Part shown: in pieces, positions 45,101-54,212 of the stretch
Layout of the letters: each line of letters opens with the position of its first letter
How positions within the stretch are numbered: the stretch's first letter is position 1
Assembly (NCBI RefSeq): GCF_003026395.1
Contig: NZ_PYOO01000003.1
Coordinates: forward strand, 310,001 to 374,000
DNA: 64,000 nt
DNA from: Photobacterium iliopiscarium
GTDB lineage: Bacteria > Pseudomonadota > Gammaproteobacteria > Enterobacterales > Vibrionaceae
Direction of reading: 5' to 3'
Program-made: the position numbers and the translations under genes
Notes under the pieces: model-generated
What the model saw: only the letters and a program-made list of their open reading frames with translations
Databases searched by the model: none
Told to the model about the DNA's origin: nothing

Positions 45101-47002
45101 TTACGCTACCGCTAATACTTTATCCGCTTTTGCTTTACGGAATTTCTTCAGTGATACCGCAACAAATGCTGTAACTACCATACCTGTTGCCATACAGACT
45201 AAAGCAAGCAGTGGTTTGTTCATCGCACCTAATAATGCAACCACTGGACCACCGTGAGCAACGCTGTTAGTGATACCAAACGAGAACGCCATTACTGCGG
45301 CAACCATGCTGCCTAATACGTTTGCTGGAATAACTGAGATTGGATCTTGCGCTGCAAATGGAATTGCACCTTCAGAGATACCCACTAAGCCCATTGCACC
45401 CGCCGCTTTACCTGCTTCAATTTCTGATTGCTCAAAGATGTTAAGCTTACGACCAATCACTGTCGCTAACCCCATACCCAGCGGTGCTACAGGAATTGCA
45501 CATGCCATCGCACCCATAAATTGAGTTTGACCATTGGCTATCATGCCGACAGAGAACAAGAACGCCACTTTGTTAAATGGACCACCCATATCAAAGCCCG
45601 CCATACCACCGAGCACAATACCGAGCAAGACAACGTTACCTGTGCTCATTTCAGTTAGCACAGTGTTCATGGTATGCATTAGACCTGCAATTGGCGCACC
45701 AATAACAAAGATAAACGCACTTGCAATAAATAATGTACCTGTAATTGGTGCAATAAGAATCGGCACTAATGGTTGTAATAATTTATGGTATTTACGTGTT
45801 GCAACCCAACGTACAAAGTAACCCACTAATAGACCTGCAATAATGGCACCGATAAAACCTGTACCTGCATCTGCGCCATAAAATGAGCCGTTATTCGCAA
45901 TCCAACCACCAATGAAACCCGGTGCTAATGCTGGACGATCACCAATCGCATACGCTATGTAACCTGCAAGTACTGGAATCATTAATGTAAAGGCGACTAC
46001 ACCGACATCAAGGACTTTTTGCCACATGCTACCTACAGGGATCTGCATTCCCGCATCTGTTGGCTGTCCACCAATCGCTAATGCCAACGCAATTAACAAA
46101 CCACCGGTAACAACAAACGGGATCATGTGTGATACACCATTCATCAAGAAACAGTATAGATCTGAACGCGCTTTAGAAACTTTGCTTTCACCACCATCTA
46201 AACCATCGCCATTAGCATCAAATGGTTTTGCGACTAATGCTTGTTGAATAACGCCTTTGCCATCTTTTATCGGCGCTTTTACGCCAGTCTTAATTAATTT
46301 TTTACCCGCAAAACGATCCATATCGACTTGCTTATCACAACTGACAATGATCGCTTCTGCGCGGGCAATTTCTTCTGCGGTTGGTGAGTTTTTAACACCG
46401 ATAGAACCGTTCGTTTCAACTTTAATTTCATAGCCTAATTCAGCGGCCGCTTTTTCTAATGCTTCCGCTGCAAGGTAAGTATGGGCAACGCCAGCAGGAC
46501 AGCCCGTAACCCCAATCAATAAGCCTTTATCTTGGGGTAATGTTGCCACCACTTGTTTTTCGGCAAGTAATAATGCCAATGCATCAGCCGGTGTTTTCGC
46601 AGCGAGGAATGCGTCAATAAAACCATCTTCAATCAGTTTTGATGACAACTCAGCCAACACTTCAATATGGTGATTATCACCGCCATCAGGAGAAGCAATC
46701 ATGAAAAATAGTTTTGATGGTAAGCCGTCTTCTGCGCCGTATTCAATACCTGTACGGCTAACACCAATCGCCACCGCTGGTTTAATAACAGCGGCACTTT
46801 TAGCATGAGGTAATGCAACGCCCTCTTCAAAACCAGTGTTACCTAACTCTTCACGTGCTTTAACATCGACTAAAAATTGGGTTTTATCCGCAACGCGACC
46901 TTGTTGAACTAAAATATCTGCCATTTCAGCAAACACTTCATCTTTGGTGGTTGCTTTAAGGTTGAGGTTAATCAACTGCTCATTGATGAGGGTGGTAATC
47001 AT
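45101..47002 (-). CDS. PTS fructose/mannose-family EIIABC transporter
   Basis: The 633-residue permease combines EIIA (residues 1-145, phosphorylated His66 in GVALPHAKS), EIIB (about 158-255, Cys168 in GVTGCPAGVAHTY) and a membrane EIIC domain (about 290-620, around nine helices). It imports and phosphorylates a hexose of the fructose family. Its neighbours are manA, an AraC-type regulator, and separate EIIA- and EIIB-like genes, the same set as in the Vibrio cholerae VC1824-VC1827 region, where the PTS is linked to mannose. Mannose specificity here is therefore inferred from context. Monocistronic with its own terminator. Confidence 0.92.
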   Translation of the reverse strand: MITTLINEQLINLNLKATTKDEVFAEMADILVQQGRVADKTQFLVDVKAREELGNTGFEEGVALPHAKSAAVIKPAVAIGVSRTGIEYGAEDGLPSKLFFMIASPDGGDNHHIEVLAELSSKLIEDGFIDAFLAAKTPADALALLLAEKQVVATLPQDKGLLIGVTGCPAGVAHTYLAAEALEKAAAELGYEIKVETNGSIGVKNSPTAEEIARAEAIIVSCDKQVDMDRFAGKKLIKTGVKAPIKDGKGVIQQALVAKPFDANGDGLDGGESKVSKARSDLYCFLMNGVSHMIPFVVTGGLLIALALAIGGQPTDAGMQIPVGSMWQKVLDVGVVAFTLMIPVLAGYIAYAIGDRPALAPGFIGGWIANNGSFYGADAGTGFIGAIIAGLLVGYFVRWVATRKYHKLLQPLVPILIAPITGTLFIASAFIFVIGAPIAGLMHTMNTVLTEMSTGNVVLLGIVLGGMAGFDMGGPFNKVAFLFSVGMIANGQTQFMGAMACAIPVAPLGMGLATVIGRKLNIFEQSEIEAGKAAGAMGLVGISEGAIPFAAQDPISVIPANVLGSMVAAVMAFSFGITNSVAHGGPVVALLGAMNKPLLALVCMATGMVVTAFVAVSLKKFRKAKADKVLAVA

Positions 47003-47394
47003 ATTCTATCCCCGATAATTTTATTATGGGCTCGATGACATTGTATTCGTCATCAGCATGGCAATATTGTCGGTTTTTTAATGGGGATAAAGTAGAGTAC
47101 AAAACAGGCTTTAACTGGAAATTTGTAACATTAAACTCTCAGTGTGAGCTATAACTCATATTTTCCATTGTATATAAAACAAGTTGAACCGTGAATTTAT
47201 ACATTTAACTTCAATAAGTTATACAATTAACTATATATGAAAATACCAAAAAACGATTATCAAATAATTTTATCAACTATCAAAATAAGGCTTTAAATAT
47301 GCAGTTAGGTGGAATTTTTAGTGCGATAGATCACAGAAAGGAGGGGGTTAGGAAAAGCAGTTTATTATTCGTCATCTATTTCAACCACAATGAC
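47003..47394. other. gene-free regulatory stretch upstream of the PTS gene
   Basis: Should contain the PTS promoter and operator sites. TGTGAGCTATAACTCA at about 47152 is a loose CRP-like half site, too weak to claim. Nothing else identifiable before the repeat at 47395. Confidence 0.4.
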
Positions 47395-47457
47395 TCTACG
47401 ACGCGCGGATAGTAAATTCCCTATCGCCCTCGCGGGCATTTACTGTAGGGAATGATG
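47395..47457. repeat. short palindromic repeat element (short form)
   Basis: CTACGACGCGCGGATAGTAA, then arms ATTCCCTA / TAGGGAAT around GCCCTCGCGGGC. It is immediately followed by a long-form unit. Confidence 0.9.
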
Positions 47458-47660
47458 AGCCTATTATTCACATCTCGAAAGTTGAGGCATGATACTATCC
47501 GCGACCTACTCACCACGTACTTGAGCCTTAAAGAAACCAGTGAAACTCTATAATACAACCACTATGACTCTACAACGCGCGGATAGTAGATTCCCTATCT
47601 CGTTCGTAACCTCACTGTAGGGAATGACGGGGGTTGATTTAGCATTCACTGTAGGGAATG
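47458..47660. repeat. single long-form repeat unit (two hairpins)
   Basis: Carries both halves seen in the 51.2-52.8 kb array: a first hairpin with arms GTTGAGGCATG / TTGAGCCTTAA (diverged) and a second with arms ATTCCCTA / TAGGGAAT around CTCGTTCGTAACCTC. A trailing GCATTCACTGTAGGGAATGAC half-copy leads into the manA terminator. Confidence 0.85.
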
Positions 47661-47676
47661 ACGAAATAATTACCAC

Positions 47677-47707
47677 AAAAAAAGCGACAGGCTTTCACCC
47701 ATCGCTT
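47677..47707 (-). terminator. manA terminator
   Basis: Minus-strand AAGCGATGGG / CCTGTCGCTT hairpin followed by a run of seven T. Near-identical to the terminators at 45017 and 52814. Confidence 0.8.
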
Positions 47708-47767
47708 AATCCATTATCCTGAGAACTAGAGACTCACAACCTCGTCCCTGCTCTTCCCTATAACCCT

Positions 47768-48967
47768 TTAGTTATACGCGCGAGCAAACATACCATCACA
47801 ATGGGCTGAATATGCTTTTGCATAAGCAGGAATAAACACTGACTGGCCTTTTTCAAGCGTCAATGTTTCACCATTTTGATGCGTCACTGTTAGCGGTGCA
47901 TCAATCGCAAATAAAATTTCAGCACTGGTATTTTGTAATGCAATATCATTAACTTGCTTATACACGCTGAATTTAAAATCAGGCACAGGGATCTGATAAT
48001 CTAAACCACCAGCAACCATTGTTGGCGCCAGTAATAGTTCATTCGCCGCCATGCTCTTAAATTCAGTATTAGCGACTAACTCGGGTACATCCATAAATTT
48101 AGGCGTCAAACCTGCACGTAGTACATTGTCGGAGTTAGCCATAATTTCAAGGCCAGTTCCTTTAATGTAAGCATGTGGCGTACATGCACTTAGGAACATC
48201 GCTTCGCCTGGTTGTAATGTTAATACGTTCAACATTAAAGGAACAAACAAACCGATATCGCCTGGGTATTGCTCAGATAAATCAATCAATAACGCAAATA
48301 ATGGCTGCTCTTTATGTTCATGACAGAACGCTAAAAGCCCATTAACAGCAACCTCTTTACGCTCACCCTCAAGCGATAACATTGCTTCAAAAAAATCACG
48401 TAAACCGGTTTCAGTTTGATTGGCTACGAACGTATTAACAAGATCGCTGATCACATCGAGATTGATGGTGGTAAATAATTCAACAATCTCAGCTAGCTCA
48501 CGAAAACCATTCATTGCTTGATAAGGGGTTAATGCAAACACTAACTCAGGTTTATGGTTAGGATCTTTGTAGTTACGGTTAGCCGCATTACGTGCAATAC
48601 CGGTTTTTTCTTCTTTCGCATAGCCTATTTCAGCTTGATGCTTACTTGGGTGAACTTGAACCGATAATGCTTTCTCAGCCGCTAACACTTTAAATAAATA
48701 TGGCAACTCAGCAAATTTAGCTTGGGTTTCTGCACCGATAATTGCATCAGGATCTGTGGCAATAAAATCAGCTAAACGTACTGCTTCACCATTAACCGTG
48801 ATCACAGAACAACCATTTGCATGGGCGCCCATCCATATTTCAGCTTGTGGTTTTTGGTCTAGATTTGGAATAGCAAACAGTTGTTCAATTGATGTTACAC
48901 TGCCCCAAGCATAATCTTGGATCACGTTATCCATCTTGAAAAAGACAGTGCGGGTAGAGTCAGTCAT
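47768..48967 (-). CDS. manA: mannose-6-phosphate isomerase (type I)
   Basis: The 399-residue enzyme interconverts mannose-6-phosphate and fructose-6-phosphate. Seen: QDYAWGSVTSIEQLF, AEIWMGAHANGCSV, LSVQVHPSKHQAEIGYAKEE with the zinc-binding Gln-His, DPNHKPELVFALT with the zinc Glu/His, and FLSACTPHAYIKGTGLEIMA near residue 280 containing ARAGLTPK-like LRAGLTPKFMD. It is divergent from the AraC-type regulator gene and is expected to feed PTS-imported mannose-6-phosphate into glycolysis. Confidence 0.96.
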   Translation of the reverse strand: MTDSTRTVFFKMDNVIQDYAWGSVTSIEQLFAIPNLDQKPQAEIWMGAHANGCSVITVNGEAVRLADFIATDPDAIIGAETQAKFAELPYLFKVLAAEKALSVQVHPSKHQAEIGYAKEEKTGIARNAANRNYKDPNHKPELVFALTPYQAMNGFRELAEIVELFTTINLDVISDLVNTFVANQTETGLRDFFEAMLSLEGERKEVAVNGLLAFCHEHKEQPLFALLIDLSEQYPGDIGLFVPLMLNVLTLQPGEAMFLSACTPHAYIKGTGLEIMANSDNVLRAGLTPKFMDVPELVANTEFKSMAANELLLAPTMVAGGLDYQIPVPDFKFSVYKQVNDIALQNTSAEILFAIDAPLTVTHQNGETLTLEKGQSVFIPAYAKAYSAHCDGMFARAYN

Positions 48968-49131
48968 TGTCAGGTCCTATTGTTATTATTGTTCACGATA
49001 TTTATGGCATCGCATCAACCATTATTATTGACGCCATGCGCTAACTAACAGCACTATAACAAAACTTAATCGGTTTATTCAGCACAAACTCATCATCCTG
49101 CCACCACCATTCCAAACATAAAGTGAATTTC

Positions 49132-49977
49132 ATGGACAATGTTTTCTTAAATTTAATTGATTCGGTGTTAACTGAACGGGAAAGTTTTAATCGCATTTGG
49201 TTTGCTGGCGGTAAAACTCAACCACCGCAATTTAGTTATCAAGTCAATTTTCCACGGCTCGAATTGGTGCTAAAAGGCGAATATATTAATCAACTTGATG
49301 ATGGTGATAATGGCATCTGTCAAATTAGTTTAATGGGGGGGGATGCGATCTATATTCCACCCAACAGTTGGAATAAACCAAGCTGGAATACCGAATGTTC
49401 AGTGTTGAGTTTACTGTTTGGAAAGCGACAATTGGGTTTTAGTTTAGTCAGTAAAACCAAAGATAGCCCCAAGTTTTATGATGTTCAAAAACACTCAATT
49501 CAAGCATGGACGGGGCATGCGGTTGATCCGATCTTAACGGCCTTGAATATGTTAGCTACCGAGCCTCAGCAACAACCGATGGATGAACATTTATTGCAAG
49601 CCTTGCTCAGCTACACGCGTAACATGCTGCATGTACCGTTGCATCAATCAAAAAATCGCACCGAAGATCTGTATCAAGGGATCTGTATTTATATTCAAGA
49701 AAATTTTCACCGTGCCATCAGCCGCGATACCATTGCTAATCGGTTTAACATTACCCCCAATCACCTTTCGCGTTTATTTCGTCAACAAGGCCATATGCGG
49801 CTCGCTGACTATATTTGCTGGGTACGGATTGAACGTGCCAAATTTATGTTACGCCAATACCCATTTCGATTAACTGAAATTGCTAGCCGCTGCGGTTTTG
49901 TCGATGTAAATTATTTTTGTCGCGTATTTAAAAATAAAACGGGGTGTACACCATCAGAATACAGAGTCGTCACTTAA
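49132..49977 (+). CDS. AraC-family transcriptional regulator of the mannose PTS cluster
   Basis: The 281-residue protein has an N-terminal cupin-like sensor (about residues 1-170, GGDAIYIPPNSWNKPSW) and a C-terminal double helix-turn-helix DNA-binding domain (DTIANRFNITPNHLSRLFRQ, and LTEIASRCGFVDVNYFCRVF) with the AraC signature FKNKTGCTPSEYR. The ATG at 49132 has AAGTGA at a suitable distance; a GTG at 49123 is an alternative start. Position between manA and the split EIIA/EIIB genes matches VC1825 of V. cholerae. It probably activates the neighbouring genes in response to mannose. Confidence 0.9.
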   Translation: MDNVFLNLIDSVLTERESFNRIWFAGGKTQPPQFSYQVNFPRLELVLKGEYINQLDDGDNGICQISLMGGDAIYIPPNSWNKPSWNTECSVLSLLFGKRQLGFSLVSKTKDSPKFYDVQKHSIQAWTGHAVDPILTALNMLATEPQQQPMDEHLLQALLSYTRNMLHVPLHQSKNRTEDLYQGICIYIQENFHRAISRDTIANRFNITPNHLSRLFRQQGHMRLADYICWVRIERAKFMLRQYPFRLTEIASRCGFVDVNYFCRVFKNKTGCTPSEYRVVT

Positions 49978-49983
49978 CTTCCG

Positions 49984-50742
49984 TTATCTTAATGCTTCAA
50001 TAACCAATGCTTTCAATTCTTGAGGCTGTTGAGCTAATGTTAGCGCAGTACAATAATCCTCGTTTAATAAACATTTTGAAAACTGCGCAAACGCCATCAG
50101 CACCACTTTCTGAGGTGGCTTAGGCAATATCATCGCAATCGCACGACTAATATTACCGCGAGATGATCCCCAATCAATTGACGGATGCTGACACACTATC
50201 GCCATTGCAGGCTTAACGATCATTTCATGCATCACGTGCGGCAATGCAATACCCGGCCCCATCACCGTTGCTGAAATGGTTTCTCGAGCTAATAGTGCTT
50301 GCAGTAATGCGGGTTGTTGCTCAGCGGTAACGGCTTGTTGTGCCACCAGCATGTGGCTTAATTGCGTAATTGTTTCTGTTTTATTACTGCCACTCGCATG
50401 ACAATCAGCCCAACCAATACTGGTTAACGGCAAACTTATCTTAAATGGCACTGATGGTGAGAATTGTGTCAATGACAGCGCATATTGAGCAATAAAATCC
50501 GTTAGCACTAAATTTGCTAATTCGGCGTCATTACCATTGATGATTAATTGGCATAACGCATACGGTTTATTCGCTAATGACAGCATTTTTAATGGCTGTG
50601 ATACTGGCGCGCGCGTTAATTGACGTACATTGAATAACTCAACTTTAGATTGAAAATAGGTGGTCAATTTTTTGAGTTGGTTAAGTTGGTAAGAAGGCAG
50701 ACCTGCTGCTCCACAATAGAAGGTGATCCGTCGCTCTAACAT
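49984..50742 (-). CDS. PTS EIIA with a degenerate N-terminal HPr-like domain
   Basis: The 252-residue protein has a C-terminal fructose-type EIIA domain (about residues 105-250) with the phosphorylated His169 in GIALPHVMH. The first 90 residues follow the HPr pattern (GLPSYQLNQLKKLTTYF, then a Ser-Leu motif MLSLANKPYALCQLIINGND), but the HPr active site GLHxRP is replaced by GLPSYQ, so the phospho-His is missing. It would not act as a phosphocarrier through this domain. It lies 44 bases downstream of the EIIB gene on the same strand and convergent with the regulator gene. Confidence 0.85.
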   Translation of the reverse strand: MLERRITFYCGAAGLPSYQLNQLKKLTTYFQSKVELFNVRQLTRAPVSQPLKMLSLANKPYALCQLIINGNDAELANLVLTDFIAQYALSLTQFSPSVPFKISLPLTSIGWADCHASGSNKTETITQLSHMLVAQQAVTAEQQPALLQALLARETISATVMGPGIALPHVMHEMIVKPAMAIVCQHPSIDWGSSRGNISRAIAMILPKPPQKVVLMAFAQFSKCLLNEDYCTALTLAQQPQELKALVIEALR

Positions 50743-50786
50743 CCGTTATTCCCTTAATATTACGGCTTACTTATTAACGTCATCTA

Positions 50787-51101
50787 TCATTGGCACAATT
50801 GCTGACAACGCTCAATCACAGCAGTGGCATCAACTAAGACTTCTTCGATGGTGACACAGTGAATACGACTACCAGTGAAACGAGCCCGTTGTTCAACTTC
50901 AATATCTGAGGCTATTAATACAATATCTGCACAAGCAATATTTTTAGCCGTTAAAAAGTGCTCAATCCCCATCGCACCTTGGGTTTCGACTTGGATTTTA
51001 ATTCCCATTTGATGCGCAGTTTTATTAAGTACATCCGCCGCCATATATGTGTGTGCTATACCCGTTGGGCAGGCTGTTACCGCGACAATTTTCATTTTCA
51101 T
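50787..51101 (-). CDS. PTS fructose-family EIIB (stand-alone)
   Basis: A 104-residue single-domain EIIB with VAVTACPTGIAHTYMAADVL at its N-terminus, where Cys11 is the phosphorylated residue, and QVETQGAMGIEHFL. It passes phosphate to an incoming sugar in a fructose-type PTS. No cognate EIIC gene lies next to it; it may serve the EIIABC protein or be regulatory. Together with the following HPr-EIIA gene it forms a two-gene operon. Confidence 0.92.
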   Translation of the reverse strand: MKMKIVAVTACPTGIAHTYMAADVLNKTAHQMGIKIQVETQGAMGIEHFLTAKNIACADIVLIASDIEVEQRARFTGSRIHCVTIEEVLVDATAVIERCQQLCQ

Positions 51102-51230
51102 CCCTAAACTTATAACGATTAAATACCAAGGCGCATAAATAAGCAGCCAGTGATGCAGAATATCATATTTTATTACAGAAAATGACGGGAGTTAATCCGT
51201 ACGTTCACTGCAAGGAATAACACTAGTTAT

Positions 51231-52795
51231 TATCCGTCATCTCGGAAGTTGAGGTTCGAAGCTATCCGTGATCTATTCATCGCGTGCTTGAGCCTCAAAG
51301 ACGCCAGCAAAAGTAAGTCTGATGGATATAATTATTCTACGACGCGCTGATTGTAGATTCCCTATCTCGTTCGTAACCTCACTGTAGGGAATGACGGTGG
51401 TTGGGTTTGGCATTCACTCAGCCTATTATCCGTCATTCCGGAAGTTGAGGCTCGAAGCTATCCGTGATCTATTCATCGCGTGCTTGAGCCTCAAAGACGC
51501 CAGCAAAAGTAAGTCTGATGGATATAATTATTCTACGACGCGCGGATGATAGATTCCCTATCTCGTTCGTAACCTCACTGTAGGGAATGACGGTGGTTGG
51601 GTTTGGCATTCACTCAGCCTATTATCCGTCATCTCGGAAGTTGAGGCTCGAAGCTATCCGTGATCTATTCACCGCGTGCTTGAGCCTCAAAGACGCCAGC
51701 AAAAGTAAGTCTGATGGATATAATTATTCTACGACGCGCTGATTGTAGATTCCCTATCTCGTTCGTAACCTCACTGTAGAGAATGACGGGGGAAGGTTGG
51801 CATTCACTCAGCCTATTATCCGTCATTCCGGAAGTTGAGGCTCGAAGCTATCCGTGATCTATTCATCGCGTGCTTGAGCCTCAAAGACGCCAGCAAAAGT
51901 AAGTCTGATGGATATAATTATTCTACAACGCGTGGATGGTAGATTCCCTATCTCGTTCGTAACCTCACTGTAGGGAATGACGGTAATTGGGTTTGCCGTT
52001 CACTCAGCCTATTATCCGTCATCTCGGAAGTTGAGGCTCGAAGCTATCCGTGATCTATTCACCGCGTGCTTGAGCCTCAAAGACGCCAACAAAAGTAAGT
52101 CTGATGGATATAATTATTCTACAACGCGCGGATTGTAGATTCCCTATCTCGTTCGTAACCTCACTGTAGGGAATGACGGGGTTGGGGTTGGGTTTGGCAT
52201 TCACTCAGCCTATTATCCGTCATCTCGGAAGTTGAGGCTCGAAGCTATCCGTGATCTATTCATCGCGTGCTTGAGCCTCAAAGACGCCAGCAAAAAAAGT
52301 CTGATGGATATAATTATTCTACAACGCGCGGATGGTAGATTCCCTATCTCGTTCGTAACCTCACTGTAGAGAATGACGGGGGAAGGTTGGCATTCACTCA
52401 GCCTATTATCCGTCATTCCGGAAGTTGAGGCTCGAAGCTATCCGTGATCTATTCATCGCGTGCTTGAGCCTCAAAGACGCCAGCAAAAAAAGTCTGATGG
52501 ATATAATTATTCTACAACGCGCGGATGGTAGATTCTCTATCTCGTTCGTAACCTCACTGTAGGGAATGACGGTGGTTGGGTTTGGCATTCACTCAGCCTA
52601 TTATCCGTCATTCCGGAAGTTGAGGCTCGAAGCTATCCGTGATCTATTCATCGCGTGCTTGAGCCTCAAAGACGCCAGCAAAAATAAGTCTGATGGATAT
52701 AATTATTCTACAACGCGCGGATGGTAGATTCCCTATCTCGTTCGTAACCTCACTTTAGGGAATGACGGAGGAAGGTTGGCATTCACTGTAGGCGA
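51231..52795. repeat. eight-copy tandem array of a ~196-bp unit
   Basis: Unit starts (TATCCGTCAT) are at 51231, 51427, 51623, 51817, 52013, 52214, 52407 and 52602, so periods are 193-201 bases. Each unit holds hairpin 1 with arms TTGAGGCTCGAAGC / GCTTGAGCCTCAA and hairpin 2 with arms ATTCCCTA / TAGGGAAT, ending GAATGACGG. Copies are very similar, with scattered substitutions. Hairpin 2 is the short dispersed element found elsewhere. The same stretch in the opposite direction has open frames in several units, which are by-products of repetition. The part from 51102 to 51230 holds a degraded half copy. Confidence 0.95.
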
Positions 52796-52813
52796 TGACG
52801 GAATTACACCAAC

Positions 52814-52846
52814 AAAAAAAACGACAGGCTCTCGCCTATCGCTTTT
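52814..52846 (-). terminator. rluF terminator
   Basis: On the minus strand AAAAGCGATAGGC / GCCTGTCGTTTT followed by T residues, directly after the last repeat unit and 45 bases past the rluF stop. Confidence 0.85.
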
Positions 52847-52891
52847 CATTTATTCTTGAAACTGGCTATCTAGTTTCTTAACAACGCGCTG

Positions 52892-53983
52892 TTACTCTTC
52901 GCGCTTTGATTTCCACTTTTTAATACCGTTGCTCTTGCCACCAAAACTTGGTTTGCTATCAGCACTTGGTGTTGACGTACGCGCAGGACGATCATCATTA
53001 TTACGACGAGGCGCATCAGCACGGTATCCACTGTGGCTATTACGCTCTTCATTCTGATTACGGCTACTACGGTTCGCACCATCGGGACGACGATTAAAAT
53101 CACCCGTACCGCTGTAAGTTTTAAACTGTTTTTCAGCGGCATGACGTTCATTACGCGCTTCTTGTGCACGGTGATCATACAACTTCGCGTCAGTTGCTTT
53201 TGCGATCGTACGGCCTTCAGCATCGGTCATTGACGCTTCTTCAGTACCGCTTGATTGTGAAATCAACTGTTGAATTTCAGCGATTTCAGCATCGGTTAAA
53301 TAACGCCATTTGCCATTTGGTAAGCCATCAATTGTAATATTCATGATACGTACGCGACGAAGTTTATATACTTCATAACCTAACGCTTCACACATACGAC
53401 GAATTTGACGGTTTAAGCCTTGTGTTAAAACGATACGGAATGAGAAGTTCGTTTCTTTAGTCACTTTACACGGCAGCGTAACAGTATCTAAAATCTCAAC
53501 ACCTGATGACATTTTTTCAAGAAATTCAGGGGTAATCGCTTGGTCAACACGCACTACATATTCTTTTTCATGCGAGTTACCGGCACGAAGAATTTTATTA
53601 ACGATATCACCGTCATTGGTTAAGAAAATAAGACCATCAGACGGCTTATCTAAACGACCAATCGGAAAAATACGCTTACGGTGATTAATGAAATCAATCA
53701 CGTTGCCTTCAATATGGCGCTCAGTCGTACAGGTGATACCCGTTGGCTTATTAAGCGCGATATAAATTGGACGTTCTTTGCTACGTAATGGCTTATCATC
53801 AACCAATACTTCGTCTTTATCCATTACTCGCATACCCATTTCAGGCATAGTGCCATTAAGGGTTACACGTCCCTGATCAATCAGCTTGTCCGCCTCACGG
53901 CGTGAGCAATAGCCAGTATCACTGATAAATTTATTAAGTCGAACCCCTTTCGGGCTCTGCTGTTCAGTAGAATTTTGTGACAT
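52892..53983 (-). CDS. rluF: 23S rRNA pseudouridine synthase RluF with a long disordered tail
   Basis: An S4 domain (residues 15-70, VRLNKFISDTGYCSRREADK) precedes the RsuA/RluF catalytic domain (about 70-245) with PIGRLDKPSDGLIFLTNDGD containing the catalytic Asp, and TQGLNRQIRRMCEALGYEVY. RluF converts U2604 of 23S rRNA to pseudouridine. The C-terminal 110 residues are low-complexity, rich in Arg, Asn, Ser and Asp, making the protein longer than E. coli RluF (290 residues). It is monocistronic. Confidence 0.93.
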   Translation of the reverse strand: MSQNSTEQQSPKGVRLNKFISDTGYCSRREADKLIDQGRVTLNGTMPEMGMRVMDKDEVLVDDKPLRSKERPIYIALNKPTGITCTTERHIEGNVIDFINHRKRIFPIGRLDKPSDGLIFLTNDGDIVNKILRAGNSHEKEYVVRVDQAITPEFLEKMSSGVEILDTVTLPCKVTKETNFSFRIVLTQGLNRQIRRMCEALGYEVYKLRRVRIMNITIDGLPNGKWRYLTDAEIAEIQQLISQSSGTEEASMTDAEGRTIAKATDAKLYDHRAQEARNERHAAEKQFKTYSGTGDFNRRPDGANRSSRNQNEERNSHSGYRADAPRRNNDDRPARTSTPSADSKPSFGGKSNGIKKWKSKREE

Positions 53984-54122
53984 GTTTTTCTTCTATAAAG
54001 GGCTTTAGGTCGATCAGGGCAATAAACCACTTAACTGTAGTTTACTTGCTCGATAGTTGTTATGAGGGGAGTTTAACTGATTGTCGATTAAAGAGGTAGT
54101 TTTGATGTAAAGCTCTTAAGTA

Positions 54123-54197
54123 AAGGACAAAGGGCATTGGTGTTCTGGCACCAAATAGAAATATATTCAGCATCCTCGACACTTTGCCCTCGTCCTT
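54123..54197. repeat. nested inverted repeat, possible terminator after the RND operon
   Basis: Outer arms AAGGACAAAGGGCA / TTTGCCCTCGTCCTT and inner arms TTGGTG / CACCAA. It lies 16 bases past the stop of the RND pump gene; no T run directly follows, so a terminator role is tentative. Confidence 0.5.
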
Positions 54198-54212
54198 CGT
54201 CCCTAAATACGC

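Noticed and set aside
47150..47170. CRP site upstream of the PTS gene
   Set aside because: Only one half site (TGTGA) fits; the other half is poor.
52213..52588. 60-67 residue repeated proteins encoded on the minus strand of the tandem array
   Set aside because: The frames arise from the repeat itself, have no ribosome sites and are broken in other units.
51231..52795. CRISPR array
   Set aside because: Repeats are about 196 bp with no short unique spacers between them and no cas genes nearby.
51231..52795. Integron cassette array with attC sites
   Set aside because: No GTTRRRY/RYYYAAC core sites and no cassette genes between the repeats; no integrase in the window.
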